A stretch of 64,000 bases of DNA. Origin: Pseudomonas sp. S31 (GTDB lineage: Bacteria > Pseudomonadota > Gammaproteobacteria > Pseudomonadales > Pseudomonadaceae). The DNA lies in the NCBI RefSeq assembly GCF_016648105.1, contig NZ_JACVVE010000007.1, positions 62,001 through 126,000 of the forward strand, read 5' to 3'. The position numbers and the translations under genes were made by a program. The notes under the pieces were generated by a model. The model worked only from the letters and a program-made list of their open reading frames with translations, was not told the origin of the DNA and searched no databases. This document shows positions 54,879 through 64,000 of this stretch, one piece after another (positions within the stretch are counted from its first letter, which is position 1; each line of letters starts with the position of its first letter).

Positions 54879-55976
54879 TTACTTGCCCGACTTGATCCTG
54901 GTCCAGCTACGGGTGATGTCACGCTGAACCTTGGCATCAGGTGCGGCGATGGCATACAGCTGTTTCTTCACGTCAGCAGGCGGATAGATGCTCGGGTCGC
55001 TGGCGATGTCCTTGTCGACGAACTGGGTCGCGGCCTTGTTGCCGTTCGGGAAGCGCACGGCGTTGGTGATCTCGGCCATGATCTCCGGCTGCATCAGGAA
55101 GTCCATGAACTTGTAGGCGGCTTCCTTGTGCTCGGCATCTTTGGGGATGGCGACCATGTCGTAGAAGGTACCGGCACCTTCTTTCGGAATGATGTAGTCG
55201 ACCTTGACCTTGTCGCCCGCTTCATGGGCTCGGGCCTTGGACTGCTCCAGGTCACCCGAGTAGCCGACGGCCACGCAGATGTTGCCGTTGGCCATGTCGC
55301 CGATGTACTTGGACGAGTGGAAGTAGGTGATCGAAGGACGGATGCTCAGGAACAGGTCCTCGGCGGCCTTCAGGTCTTTCTTATCGGTGCTGTTGGTCGG
55401 CTTGCCCAGGTAGTGCAGCGCGGCCGGCAGCATCTCGGTCGGGGCATCGAGGAAGCTCACGCCGCAGCTCTTGAGCTTGGCGATGTTCTCGGGCTTGAAC
55501 ACGGCATCCCACGAGTCGATGTGGTCGACGCCCAGCGCGGCCTTGACCTTCTCCGGGTTGTAGCCGATGCCGATGGAGCCCCACATGTAGGGGAAGGCGT
55601 ACTTGTTGCCCGGGTCGCTGGCATCACCCACGGCCTTGAGCAGGTCTTCGTCGAGGTTCTTCCAGTTCGCCAGCTTGGATCGGTCCAGTTCCTCGTAGAC
55701 GCCGGCCTTGATCTGCTTGGCCAGGAAATTGTTGGACGGCACCACGATGTCGTAACCGGACTTGCCGGCCAGGAGCTTGGCTTCCAGGGTTTCGTTGCTG
55801 TCGAAGACGTCGTACTTGACCTTGATGCCGGTCTGCTTCTCGAACTTGGCGATGGTGTCCGGGGCGATGTAGTCCGACCAGTTGTAGACGTTCAGCACCT
55901 TGTCCTCAGCCTGCACAGCGGTCGCCATGGCACCCATCAGGGCGGCGGCCAGCAACGTCTTGCCCATTTTCTTCAT
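54879..55976 (-). CDS. spuD: Polyamine-binding protein SpuD-like
   Basis: Periplasmic binding protein of 365 residues with a signal peptide cut near AVQAED (residue 24). It contains [35 protein letters not shown] and C-terminal [11 protein letters not shown]. At residue 271 it has Phe (KEGAGTFYD), as in putrescine binders SpuD and PotF. It lies first of the two binding-protein genes, as spuD does in P. aeruginosa. The 175-base gap to spuE suggests a separate promoter or mRNA processing. Confidence 0.87.
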   Translation of the reverse strand: MKKMGKTLLAAALMGAMATAVQAEDKVLNVYNWSDYIAPDTIAKFEKQTGIKVKYDVFDSNETLEAKLLAGKSGYDIVVPSNNFLAKQIKAGVYEELDRSKLANWKNLDEDLLKAVGDASDPGNKYAFPYMWGSIGIGYNPEKVKAALGVDHIDSWDAVFKPENIAKLKSCGVSFLDAPTEMLPAALHYLGKPTNSTDKKDLKAAEDLFLSIRPSITYFHSSKYIGDMANGNICVAVGYSGDLEQSKARAHEAGDKVKVDYIIPKEGAGTFYDMVAIPKDAEHKEAAYKFMDFLMQPEIMAEITNAVRFPNGNKAATQFVDKDIASDPSIYPPADVKKQLYAIAAPDAKVQRDITRSWTRIKSGK

Positions 55977-56145
55977 GCGTAATGCTCCAGAATTTTTTGT
56001 TTAGCCATCTGTTCAGCGGCCAGGTCCCACGGTGCAAGCGCTGGGCGACTGAAACAGCCGCTAGTCTGGCAAGTTACAAGGCGCGGTTTCAAGGAAACCA
56101 GCCCCTTGTAACGACTTAATGTCACATTGCTAGCCTAGCAGCTGA

Positions 56146-57507
56146 TCATTTGATCGCTTCCAGGGTCAGATCCAGGCATTTGCGTGCCTTTTCCACCAGC
56201 TCGTCGACCTCCTCATGGCTGATCACCAGAGGCGGCGCGATGATCATGGTGTCCCCCACCGCGCGCATGATCAGGCCGTTGTCGAAGCAGAAGTTGCGGC
56301 AGACCATGCCCACGCCCTTGCCCTCGTAACGGCTTCGAGTCGCCTTGTCCTTGACCAGTTCGATCGCACCGAGCAGGCCCAGGCCGCGTACCTCGCCCAC
56401 CAGTGGGTGGTCCTGCAGCTCACGCAGACGTTTTTGCAAGTAGGGTGCCACTTCCGTGCGGGCCCGCTCGACGATCTTCTCGTCGCGCAGGATGCGCAGG
56501 TTTTCCAGGCCCACCGCGGCCGCCACCGGGTGCCCCGAATAGGTGAAGCCATGGTTGAAGTCGCCGCCTTCGCTGAGCACCTGGGCGACCTTGTCACGCA
56601 CGATCACACCGCCCATGGGGATGTAACCGGAGGTCAGGCCCTTGGCGATGGTCATCAGGTCGGGCTCGAGGTCGTAGTAGTCGGAGCCGAACCACTCGCC
56701 GGTACGGCCGAATCCGCAGATCACCTCGTCGGCGACGAACAGGATGTCGTACTTGGCGAGGATCTCCTTGACCTTCGGCCAGTAGCTGTCCGGCGGGATG
56801 ATCACGCCGCCGGCGCCCTGGATCGGCTCGGCGATGAAGGCGGCGACGTTGTCCTCGCCGACTTCGAGAATCTTCTGCTCCAACTGCTCGGCCGCCCACA
56901 CGCCGAACGCATCCGGGGTCATGTCGCCGCCTTCACCGAACCAGTAAGGCTGCGGGATATGCACGATGCCCGGGATCGGCAGGCCGCCCTGCTCGTGCAT
57001 GCCGCTCATGCCGCCCAGGCTGGCGCCCGCGACGGTAGAGCCGTGGTAGCCGTTGATACGACCGATGATGGTCTGCTTGTGCGGCTTGCCCTTCAGCGCC
57101 CAGTAATGGCGGACCATGCGCAGCACGGTGTCGTTGCCTTCGGAACCGGAGCCGGTGAAGAACACATGGGTCATGCCCTCGGGCGCCACCTCGGTGATCG
57201 CCTTGGCCAGTTCCAGCGCAGGCGGGTGGGCAGTCTGGAAGAACAGGTTGTAGTACGGCAGCTCGCGCATCTGCTTCTCGGCCGCCTGCACCAGCTCTTC
57301 CCGGCCATAGCCCACCGCCACGCACCACAGGCCGGCCATGCCATCGAGGATCTTGTGGCCTTCGCTGTCCCACAAATGCACACCCTGCGCCTTGGTGATG
57401 ATGCGCGGCCCCTTCTCCTTCAGCTGCTTGTAGTCAGAGAAAGGAGCAAGGTGGTGCTCGCCGCTCAGGGTCTGCCATTCACGGGTTTGCGGGTTGTTGA
57501 CGCTCAT
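56146..57507 (-). CDS. spuC: Putrescine-pyruvate aminotransferase SpuC
   Basis: Class III PLP aminotransferase of 453 residues that moves the amino group of putrescine to pyruvate, giving 4-aminobutanal. The PLP lysine lies in [18 protein letters not shown], the cofactor-binding Asp in [14 protein letters not shown], and the phosphate-binding segment is [18 protein letters not shown] 57507 has GGAGAGG upstream. Other diamines may also be used. It sits between spuB and spuD. Confidence 0.92.
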   Translation of the reverse strand: MSVNNPQTREWQTLSGEHHLAPFSDYKQLKEKGPRIITKAQGVHLWDSEGHKILDGMAGLWCVAVGYGREELVQAAEKQMRELPYYNLFFQTAHPPALELAKAITEVAPEGMTHVFFTGSGSEGNDTVLRMVRHYWALKGKPHKQTIIGRINGYHGSTVAGASLGGMSGMHEQGGLPIPGIVHIPQPYWFGEGGDMTPDAFGVWAAEQLEQKILEVGEDNVAAFIAEPIQGAGGVIIPPDSYWPKVKEILAKYDILFVADEVICGFGRTGEWFGSDYYDLEPDLMTIAKGLTSGYIPMGGVIVRDKVAQVLSEGGDFNHGFTYSGHPVAAAVGLENLRILRDEKIVERARTEVAPYLQKRLRELQDHPLVGEVRGLGLLGAIELVKDKATRSRYEGKGVGMVCRNFCFDNGLIMRAVGDTMIIAPPLVISHEEVDELVEKARKCLDLTLEAIK

Positions 57508-57555
57508 GTGCCTCTCCAGTTTCCAGCGCCCGCCCACAGGCGGCCTCAGGGTTGA

Positions 57556-58914
57556 TCAGACGGCGAACAGCAGGAACTCACGCTCCCAGGAGCTGATGAC
57601 GCGCTTGAAGTTCTCGTGCTCGGCTCGCTTGGTGGCGACGTAGCCGGTGATGAATTTCTTGCCCAGGTACTGCACCAGCGCACGGCTGTTTTCCATGCGC
57701 TCGAGGGCGTCTTCGATGGTCAGCGGCAGGCGCAGGTTGCGCCGCTCGTAGCCACGGCCCTGTACCGGCGCGCTGGCGGCGATGCCTTCGACCATGCCGA
57801 TGTAGCCGCACAGCAGGCTGGCGGCGATGGCCAGGTAGGGGTTGGCGTCGGCGCCCGGCAGGCGGTTTTCCACCCGGCGGCTCTGCGGGCCGGCATCCGG
57901 TACGCGCAAGCCCACGGTACGGTTCTCCTCGCCCCACTCGACGTTCACCGGCGCCGAGGTGTCGGGCAGGAAGCGGCGGAACGAGTTGACGTTGGGCGCG
58001 AACAGCGGCAGCGCCTCGGGGATGAACTTCTGCAGGCCACCGATGTGGTGCAGGAACAGCTCGCTCATGCTGCCGTCTTCGTTGGAGAAGATGTTCTTGC
58101 CAGTGGCCACGTCGACCACGCTCTGGTGCAGGTGCATGGCACTGCCCGGCTCGCCGGTCATGGGCTTGGCCATGAAGGTGGCGGCCACGTTGTGCTTGAG
58201 CGCGGCCTCGCGCATGGTGCGCTTGAACACCAGAATCTGGTCGGCCAGGTGCAGGGCGTCGCCATGACGGAAGTTGATCTCCATCTGCGCCGTGCCGTCC
58301 TCGTGGATCAGCGTGTCGAGGTCCAGTTGCTGCAACTCGCACCAGTCGTAGACGTCCTCGAACAGCGGGTCGAATTCGTTGGCCGCTTCGATGGAGAACG
58401 ACTGGCGACCGGTTTCCGGGCGCCCGGAGCGGCCTACCGGCGGCTGCAGGGGGAAGTCCGGGTCTTCGCTGCGCTTGGTCAGGTAGAACTCCATCTCCGG
58501 CGCGACGATCGGCTGCCAGCCTTTGTCGGCGTAGAGCTTGAGAACCTTTTTCAGGACATTGCGCGGCGACAGCTCGACCGGGTTGCCCTTCTTGTCGTAG
58601 GTGTCGTGGATCACCTGGGCGGTCGGCTCTATGGCCCACGGCACCAGGAACACGGCGTCCTCGTCGGGGCGGCAGATCATGTCGATGTCGGCCGGGTCGA
58701 GCAGTTCGTAATAGATGTCGTCGTCGACGTAGTCACCGGTCACGGTCTGCAGCAGCACGCTTTCGGGCAGACGCATGCCTTTTTCGGCGATGAACTTGTT
58801 GGTGGGCGAGATCTTGCCGCGGGTGATGCCGGTCAGGTCGCTGATCAGGCATTCGACTTCGGTGATCTTGTGCTCTTTCAACCAATCAGTGAGCTGGTCG
58901 AGGTTGTTACTCAT
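57556..58914 (-). CDS. spuB: Glutamine-synthetase-like gamma-glutamylpolyamine synthetase SpuB
   Basis: GS-superfamily enzyme of 452 residues. The N-terminal beta-grasp reads VECLISDLTGITRGKISP; catalytic segments are APEMEFYL, FMAKPMTGEPGSAMHLHQS and NRTVGLRVPDAGPQSRRVENR. Ligation of glutamate to putrescine or another amine starts the gamma-glutamylation route. True GlnA tyrosine-adenylylation features are lacking, which fits the PuuA/SpuB group. First gene of the minus-strand spu operon, 49 bases ahead of spuC. Confidence 0.88.
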   Translation of the reverse strand: MSNNLDQLTDWLKEHKITEVECLISDLTGITRGKISPTNKFIAEKGMRLPESVLLQTVTGDYVDDDIYYELLDPADIDMICRPDEDAVFLVPWAIEPTAQVIHDTYDKKGNPVELSPRNVLKKVLKLYADKGWQPIVAPEMEFYLTKRSEDPDFPLQPPVGRSGRPETGRQSFSIEAANEFDPLFEDVYDWCELQQLDLDTLIHEDGTAQMEINFRHGDALHLADQILVFKRTMREAALKHNVAATFMAKPMTGEPGSAMHLHQSVVDVATGKNIFSNEDGSMSELFLHHIGGLQKFIPEALPLFAPNVNSFRRFLPDTSAPVNVEWGEENRTVGLRVPDAGPQSRRVENRLPGADANPYLAIAASLLCGYIGMVEGIAASAPVQGRGYERRNLRLPLTIEDALERMENSRALVQYLGKKFITGYVATKRAEHENFKRVISSWEREFLLFAV

Positions 58915-59487
58915 AAATACCTCAGGAGGTAAGGTGGTCCGCGCGTTGATTCTGGATGGAGTACATTGCTAAAGCAAAAACCCCCGCGCAGGAGCACAGT
59001 GGATACACTGAAAACAGAGTACCTCGGATGAGCAGTTTGGGCAGAAAGAGGTTGGAGCGGGCGAAGGGTCACAGCGACGGAAGGGCTGAAGGCCATTTTC
59101 GTCAATTATTGCGGCCAGCGTAGGCAGCACAGCCCGAGGGCGTGCAAGGACGGCGAATTTACCCGAACGCACTGCGCAGGCAGCGCTTTCAGGTCGCGAC
59201 AAGCGGACCATGTGACCCTCGTATTATTGTGTTCTGGGTTGCTCCCGAGCTTAGCCTTGTTCATTTTTTTACACAACACCTCCGTAAAAAATAAAACACG
59301 GAGCGTCGGAGATAGCCCTTCACGGGTGAAATAGCGGATAATGGCACGCCCCGATATGCAGCAAATCTGCCGTCGATGTGCCATTTCAGGGCATCATGAG
59401 GCTGGCTTGACATCAGTATGTCTTTTCGATTGACTGGACCTGCAAGCCCCCCTTGATTGATATTTTTAACAACAAAGGTGTTGCATC
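58915..59487. other. 573-bp divergent control region between spuB and spuI
   Basis: No convincing gene is present. Bases 59240-59300 are AT-rich, and CTCCGT / ACGGAG (59280-59285 and 59298-59303) form an inverted repeat around an A-rich centre. TTGACA occurs at 59408-59413 before spuI without a convincing -10. On the minus strand a weak GC hairpin with TTTTT at about 58975-58995 lies in the spuB leader. Regulation by polyamines is expected from the family but no site is proven. Confidence 0.5.
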
Positions 59488-60864
59488 ATGTCGGTACCCC
59501 CGCGTGCCGTTCAGCTTAACGAAGCGAACGCGTTCCTTAAGGAACATCCTGAGGTTCTCTACGTTGACCTTCTGATTGCAGATATGAATGGTGTGGTGCG
59601 TGGCAAGCGCATCGAGCGCACCAGCCTCCACAAGGTTTACGAGAAGGGCATCAACCTGCCTGCCTCCCTCTTCGCCCTGGACATCAACGGTTCCACCGTC
59701 GAAAGCACCGGGCTGGGCCTGGATATCGGCGATGCCGACCGCATCTGCTATCCGATCCCTGACACACTCTCCAACGAGCCGTGGCAGAAGCGCCCGACCG
59801 CGCAGCTGCTGATGACCATGCACGAGATCGAAGGCGAGCCGTTCTTCGCCGACCCACGCGAAGTGCTGCGCCAGGTGGTGAGCAAGTTCACCGAAATGGG
59901 CCTGACCATCTGCGCCGCATTCGAGCTGGAGTTCTACCTGATCGATCAGGAGAACGTGAACGGCCGTCCGCAGCCGCCACGCTCGCCGATTTCCGGCAAG
60001 CGCCCGCAATCGACCCAGGTCTACCTGATCGACGACCTCGACGAATACGCCGACTGCCTCCAGGACATCCTCGAGGGTGCCAAGGAGCAAGGTATTCCGG
60101 CCGACGCCATCGTCAAGGAAAGCGCCCCGGCGCAGTTCGAGGTCAACCTGCACCATGTCGCCGACCCGCTCAAGGCCTGTGACTATGCGGTGCTGCTCAA
60201 GCGCCTGATCAAGAACATCGCCTACGACCATGAAATGGACACCACCTTCATGGCCAAGCCCTATCCGGGGCAAGCAGGCAACGGCCTGCACGTTCACATC
60301 TCCGTGCTGGACAAAGATGGTAACAACATCTTCACCAGCGAGGATCCCGAGCAGAACGCCGCGCTACGTCACGCTGTCGGCGGTGTGCTCGAGACCCTGC
60401 CCGCTTCCATGGCGTTCCTCTGCCCGAACGTCAACTCGTACCGCCGTTTCGGCGCTCAGTTCTACGTGCCGAACGCGCCGAGCTGGGGCCTGGACAACCG
60501 CACCGTGGCCCTGCGCGTACCGACCGGCTCGCCGGACGCCGTGCGCATCGAGCACCGCGTGGCCGGCGCCGACGCCAACCCGTACCTGATGATGGCCGCA
60601 GTGCTGGCGGGCGTGCACCATGGCTTGACCAACAAGGTCGAGCCGGGCGAGCCGATCGAAGGCAACTCGTACGAGCAGCTGGAGCAGAGCCTGCCGAACA
60701 ACCTGCGCGATGCCCTGCGCGAGCTGGACGACAGTGAGATCCTCAACAAGTACATCGATCCGAAGTACATCGACATCTTCGTCGCGTGCAAGGAGAGCGA
60801 GCTGGAGGAGTTCGAGCACTCGATCTCCGACCTCGAGTACAACTGGTATCTGCATACCGTGTGA
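59488..60864 (+). CDS. spuI: Glutamine-synthetase-like gamma-glutamylputrescine synthetase SpuI
   Basis: GS-superfamily enzyme of 458 residues and paralogue of SpuB. It starts MSVPPRAVQLNEANAFLKEH, has VDLLIADMNGVVRGKRIERT, AAFELEFYLID, FMAKPYPGQAGNGLHVHISV and NRTVALRVPTGSPDAVRIEHR. In P. aeruginosa spuI is divergent from spuABC..., the arrangement here, which supports the name. It would glutamylate putrescine or another polyamine. A strong terminator follows the stop. Confidence 0.88.
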   Translation: MSVPPRAVQLNEANAFLKEHPEVLYVDLLIADMNGVVRGKRIERTSLHKVYEKGINLPASLFALDINGSTVESTGLGLDIGDADRICYPIPDTLSNEPWQKRPTAQLLMTMHEIEGEPFFADPREVLRQVVSKFTEMGLTICAAFELEFYLIDQENVNGRPQPPRSPISGKRPQSTQVYLIDDLDEYADCLQDILEGAKEQGIPADAIVKESAPAQFEVNLHHVADPLKACDYAVLLKRLIKNIAYDHEMDTTFMAKPYPGQAGNGLHVHISVLDKDGNNIFTSEDPEQNAALRHAVGGVLETLPASMAFLCPNVNSYRRFGAQFYVPNAPSWGLDNRTVALRVPTGSPDAVRIEHRVAGADANPYLMMAAVLAGVHHGLTNKVEPGEPIEGNSYEQLEQSLPNNLRDALRELDDSEILNKYIDPKYIDIFVACKESELEEFEHSISDLEYNWYLHTV

Positions 60865-60867
60865 ACG

Positions 60868-60896
60868 AAAACGCCGCCCTTCGGGGCGGCGTTTTT
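60868..60896 (+). terminator. spuI terminator
   Basis: AAAACGCCGCCC - TTCG - GGGCGGCGTTTTT, a textbook rho-independent terminator with a UUCG loop. Confidence 0.95.
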
Positions 60897-60917
60897 CATT
60901 CCGGATCGAGTCGCCTG

Positions 60918-60985
60918 CTTCGCGGGTGAACCCGCTCCTACAGGTCTGCGGATACCCTGTAGGAGCGGGTTTACCCGCGAAAAGG
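60918..60985. repeat. Inverted REP pair (BIME)
   Basis: Units 60918-60944 and 60956-60985 of the GCGGGTTTACCCGC class between the convergent spuI and argA genes; the left arm reads GGGTGAACCC. Confidence 0.9.
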
Positions 60986-60996
60986 CCAGTGCAGGC

Positions 60997-62295
60997 TTAC
61001 AGGGATTTCTCGAAAATCTTCGAATTCCGCTGATAGTTGTACAACGAAGCTCGCGCCGACGGCAGGCGCTCCACGCCACTGGGCGCAAACCCCCGCTCGC
61101 GGAACCAGTGCGCGGTACGCGTGGTAAGCACGAACAAGGTATTGAGCCCCATCTGCCGCGCCCGGCTCTCGATGCGCTCGAGCAACTCGTCGCCGCGCCC
61201 GCCATGGCGATACTCCGGGTTCACTGCCAGGCACGCCAGCTCCCCGGCCTCGGAATCGGCAATCGGGTACAACGCCGCGCAAGCGATGATCATGCCCTCG
61301 CGCTCGACCACGCTGAACTGCTCGATTTCCCGCTCCAGCACCTCACGCGAACGGCGCACCAGGATGCCCTGCTCTTCCAGCGGGCTGATCAGCTCCAGCA
61401 GGCCGCCGACATCGTCGATGGTCGCCTCGCGCACCACTTCGAACTGCTCCTGGGACACCAGGGTGCCCCCACCGCCGCGGGTGAACAGCTCGGTCAGCAG
61501 TGCGCCATCCTCGGCATAGCTGACGATATGGCTGCGCGGCACCCCGCCCTTGCAGGCCTCGGCAGCGGCGTCGAGCAATTCGCCCTGGTAGTCGCTGCCC
61601 AGGCGCGCCAGGTGCGGCGCCACCTGCTGCGGACGCAGCTCGCGCACCAGGTTGCCTTTGTCGTCGAGCAAGCCCGATTCGGCGCCGAACAGCAGCAGCT
61701 TGTCGGCGCCCAGTTCGATCGCCGCACGGGTGGCGACGTCCTCGCAGGCCAGGTTGAAGATCTCGCCGGTCGGCGAATAGCCCAGCGGCGACAGCAGCAC
61801 GATGGAGCGTTCGTCGAGCAGGCGGCCGATGCCCTTGCGGTCGATCCGCCGGACTTCGCCGGTGTGGTGGTAGTCGACCCCCTCGACCACGCCGATCGGC
61901 CGTGCGGTGACCAGGTTGCCGCAGGCCACGCGCAGGCGCGACCCCTGCATCGGCGAGGCGGCGATGTCCATCGACAGGCGCGCCTCGATGGCCAGGCGCA
62001 GCGCACCGACCGCGTCGATCACGCAGTCCAGGGTGGCGGCGTCGGTGATGCGCAGGCCGCGGTGATAGTGCGGGCTCAGGCCGCGGGCCGCCAGGCGGCT
62101 CTCGATCTGCGGGCGCGAGCCATGCACCAGCACCAGGCGCACGCCAAGGCTGTGCAGCAGGACCAGGTCATGGACGATATTGCCGAAATTGGGATGTTCC
62201 ACCCCATCGCCGGGGAGCATGACCACGAAGGTGCAGTCGCGATGGGCATTGATGTACGGGGAGGCATGACGCAGCCAGTTGACGTAGTCGGGCAT
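60997..62295 (-). CDS. argA: N-acetylglutamate synthase ArgA
   Basis: First enzyme of arginine synthesis, acetylating glutamate with acetyl-CoA. The 432 residues have an N-terminal amino-acid-kinase-like domain (residues 20-280, FVVMLPGDGVEHPNFGNIVHDL, VLLSPLGYSPTGEIFNLA) and a C-terminal GNAT domain (CLAVNPEYRHGGRGDELLERI). This two-domain form is the arginine-inhibited ArgA of gammaproteobacteria. It lies 126 bases downstream of argE on the same strand. Confidence 0.95.
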   Translation of the reverse strand: MPDYVNWLRHASPYINAHRDCTFVVMLPGDGVEHPNFGNIVHDLVLLHSLGVRLVLVHGSRPQIESRLAARGLSPHYHRGLRITDAATLDCVIDAVGALRLAIEARLSMDIAASPMQGSRLRVACGNLVTARPIGVVEGVDYHHTGEVRRIDRKGIGRLLDERSIVLLSPLGYSPTGEIFNLACEDVATRAAIELGADKLLLFGAESGLLDDKGNLVRELRPQQVAPHLARLGSDYQGELLDAAAEACKGGVPRSHIVSYAEDGALLTELFTRGGGGTLVSQEQFEVVREATIDDVGGLLELISPLEEQGILVRRSREVLEREIEQFSVVEREGMIIACAALYPIADSEAGELACLAVNPEYRHGGRGDELLERIESRARQMGLNTLFVLTTRTAHWFRERGFAPSGVERLPSARASLYNYQRNSKIFEKSL

Positions 62296-62421
62296 GACAG
62301 GGCCTGTGGATAAAGTGGACTTCGATCAGTGGAGTAACTCGGCGTTCAGGATCATCGTCGGAACAGGCTTGCGGTCACGCGCGGTCTCCTCTAGGCAAAG
62401 ACGAAGTAGCTCGATGGACGT

Positions 62422-63564
62422 TTACTGCAGGCAATAGTGCCTGATCAGGTCACGCAATAGACGCACGGTAGGCTCGATGCGTGACATTTCAAGGTATTCC
62501 CCCGGCTGGTGGGCGCAGGCGATGTCGCCGGGGCCCAGTACCAGGGTCTCGCAACCCAGCTGTTGAAGATAAGGCGCTTCGGTGCCGAACGCCACCGCCT
62601 CGGCGCGATGCCCGGTGAGCCGCTCGGCCACCTGCACCAGCTCGGCGTCGACCGCCTGCTCGAACGGCGGCACCGCCGGGAACAGCGGCGCGTAGTCGAT
62701 GCGCACCTCATGGCGCTCGGCCACTGGGCGCAGTTTTTCGCCGATGGCGGCGCGCAGTTGCTCGATATCCATGCCCGGCAACGGCCGCAGGTCGAATTCC
62801 AGGGCACACTGGCCGCAGATGCGGTTGGGGTTGTCGCCGCCGTGGATACAGCCGAAATTCATCGTCGGCGTGGGCACGCTGAACTGCGGGTTGCGGTAGG
62901 TTTCCTGCCATTGCCGACGCAGGCCCATCAATTCGCCCATCACCTCGTGCATCGCCTCCAGCGCGCTATGGCCAAGGCTCGGGTCGGAGGAATGGCCACT
63001 GCGCCCGAGGATATCGATGCGGTCCATGAGGATGCCCTTGTGCATGCGGATCGGCCGCAAGCCGGTAGGCTCGCCGATCACTGCCGCGCGGCCAAGCGGC
63101 CGGCCAGCCGCTGCCAGGGCGCGCGCGCCGGACATCGAGCTTTCTTCGTCGCAGGTGGCGAGGACCAGAAGCGGCTGCTTGAAGTCATGCTCCAGCAGCG
63201 GCAGCACAGCCTCGATGATCAGCGGGAAGAAGCCCTTCATGTCGCAGCTGCCAAGGCCGACCCAGCGGCCATCGATTTCAGTCAGCTTGAGCGGGTCGCT
63301 GGCCCACAACTGCTCGTCGTAGGGCACGGTGTCGCTGTGCCCGGCCAGCACCAGGCCGCCCGGGCCGCTGCCGCGGCTGGCCAGCAGGTTGAACTTGCCT
63401 GGGCCGACTTGCTGGATGTCGCAACTGAAGCCCAGGTCGCCCAGCCAGCCGGCCAGCAGGTCGATGACCTGGCGGTTGGACTGGTCCAGGGACGGCTGGG
63501 TGCAACTGACCGAGGGCGCGGCGATCAACGCGGCGAACTGGTCCTTGAGTCTCGGCAATGGCAT
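62422..63564 (-). CDS. argE: Acetylornithine deacetylase ArgE
   Basis: M20-family zinc amidohydrolase of 380 residues, removing acetate from N2-acetylornithine. Metal ligands are in LAGHSDTVPYD, LGSCDMKGF and ATCDEESSMSG; later motifs are IGEPTGLRPIRMHKG and LGPGDIACAHQPGEYL. ATG 63564 has GAGGAG upstream; the frame extends eight codons further. Pseudomonas also uses ArgJ recycling, so this may be a secondary route. It shares a strand with argA. Confidence 0.9.
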   Translation of the reverse strand: MPLPRLKDQFAALIAAPSVSCTQPSLDQSNRQVIDLLAGWLGDLGFSCDIQQVGPGKFNLLASRGSGPGGLVLAGHSDTVPYDEQLWASDPLKLTEIDGRWVGLGSCDMKGFFPLIIEAVLPLLEHDFKQPLLVLATCDEESSMSGARALAAAGRPLGRAAVIGEPTGLRPIRMHKGILMDRIDILGRSGHSSDPSLGHSALEAMHEVMGELMGLRRQWQETYRNPQFSVPTPTMNFGCIHGGDNPNRICGQCALEFDLRPLPGMDIEQLRAAIGEKLRPVAERHEVRIDYAPLFPAVPPFEQAVDAELVQVAERLTGHRAEAVAFGTEAPYLQQLGCETLVLGPGDIACAHQPGEYLEMSRIEPTVRLLRDLIRHYCLQ

Positions 63565-63680
63565 GCGCGTGCTCCTCGAAAGCGTCACCCATCATAGGAC
63601 TATCCGCCGTTCGGAATAAACCGTTGGCGGCGGACTGCTGTAGACTCTCTGGCAATGATGCCCTTCCCATAGAGCCTGCA

Positions 63681-64000
63681 ATGCCCACAGAAACCGAACT
63701 CAAGCTCCGCGCCAGCCGCGAGACCCTCGCCGCCCTGCGCGAGCACCCCCTGCTGAAGAAGCGCAACAAGTCAGGCTGGCAGACCCGCGAACTGCTCAAC
63801 CAGTACTTCGACACCCCCGAGCGTGACCTCAGCGCCGCCCGCGTCGCCCTGCGCCTGCGCCGCGACGGCGAGGTCATCATCCAGACCCTCAAGTGCCGTG
63901 GCCAGAGCGTCGCCGGCCTGTCCGAGCGCAACGAATTCGAGTGGCAGCTGGACAAGGTCAAGCTCGACCTGAAGAAGCTCGACGGCACTTGCTGGCCAGA
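63681..64000 (+). CDS. CYTH domain inorganic triphosphatase, 5' part only
   Basis: The first 106 residues of a gene that runs off the window. The start MPTETELKLRAS carries the ExExK signature of CYTH phosphatases at residues 4-8. Charged strand motifs follow: LLNQYFDTPERDL, ARVALRLRRDGEVIIQTLK. Gammaproteobacterial relatives (YgiF) are Mg-dependent tripolyphosphatases with a C-terminal CHAD domain, which would lie outside. It is divergent from argE. Confidence 0.88.
   Translation, partial: MPTETELKLRASRETLAALREHPLLKKRNKSGWQTRELLNQYFDTPERDLSAARVALRLRRDGEVIIQTLKCRGQSVAGLSERNEFEWQLDKVKLDLKKLDGTCWP

Noticed and set aside
59342..59361. Possible sigma-54 promoter (TGGCAC ... GC) before spuI
   Set aside because: The GG and GC elements are three bases too far apart for a -24/-12 promoter.

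Overview
This 64 kb window is chromosomal DNA of a Pseudomonas of the P. putida group. The evidence is high GC, dense codon-biased genes, about twenty copies of the GCGGGTTTACCCGCGAA / GCGGGCTTGCCCGCGAA type REP elements at gene ends, and a core gene order known from that group (cadA-cadR, thyA-lgt, ptsP-rppH, ilvA/rpiA, serA, cysAWT-sbp-oscA, spu polyamine genes, argA-argE). No rRNA, tRNA, CRISPR array, prophage or plasmid module was seen. The only mobile-type gene is a REP-associated tyrosine transposase (RAYT).

Layout. 1-1830: DUF2868/DUF3482 pair (second gene a predicted GTPase). 1870-6737: ABC importer of the 2-aminoethylphosphonate/iron(III) class with a LysR regulator. 6750-9498: CadA Cd/Zn ATPase and its MerR-type regulator CadR, divergent across a recognisable CadR operator. 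9538-10633: an accessory PemK/MazF-like gene with a single-base frameshift. 10975-14479: thyA, lgt, a TauE/SafE exporter and an NRDE protein. 14580-18715: ptsP (PTS-Ntr), rppH, a HAD phosphatase and a DUF2269 membrane protein. 18763-21086: ilvA and rpiA. 21122-23853: two tandem SdiA-regulated/YjiK-type proteins and an FAH-family protein. 23877-26673: a D-2-hydroxyglutarate-dehydrogenase-like flavoprotein divergent from serA. 26822-34856: small periplasmic and membrane proteins, DUF523, a 2OG-Fe(II) oxygenase, alpha/beta hydrolases and a penicillin-acylase homologue.

34944-44238 is a sulfur and TonB neighbourhood: an orphan MetQ-like binding protein, a short sigma-54 activator, an RBBP9-type hydrolase, tonB-exbB-exbD, and the sulfate importer cysA-cysW-cysT-sbp with oscA. 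44468-49670 encodes a TriABC-like RND pump with two adaptor proteins. 49982-50437 is the RAYT between REP pairs. 50588-60864 is the polyamine cluster in the order spuI < > spuB-spuC-spuD-spuE-spuF-spuG-spuH; the spuA amidohydrolase gene is absent from the place it occupies in P. aeruginosa. 60997-63564 carries argA and argE, and the right edge cuts a CYTH triphosphatase gene.

Most of the window is ordinary core metabolism. The parts least explained by known annotation are the frameshifted PemK-like fusion, a 28-codon ORF with a good ribosome binding site and terminator before metQ, an activator with an altered GAFTGA loop and no DNA-binding domain, a periplasmic binding protein missing one lobe, and AT-rich inverted repeats upstream of the sulfur genes.
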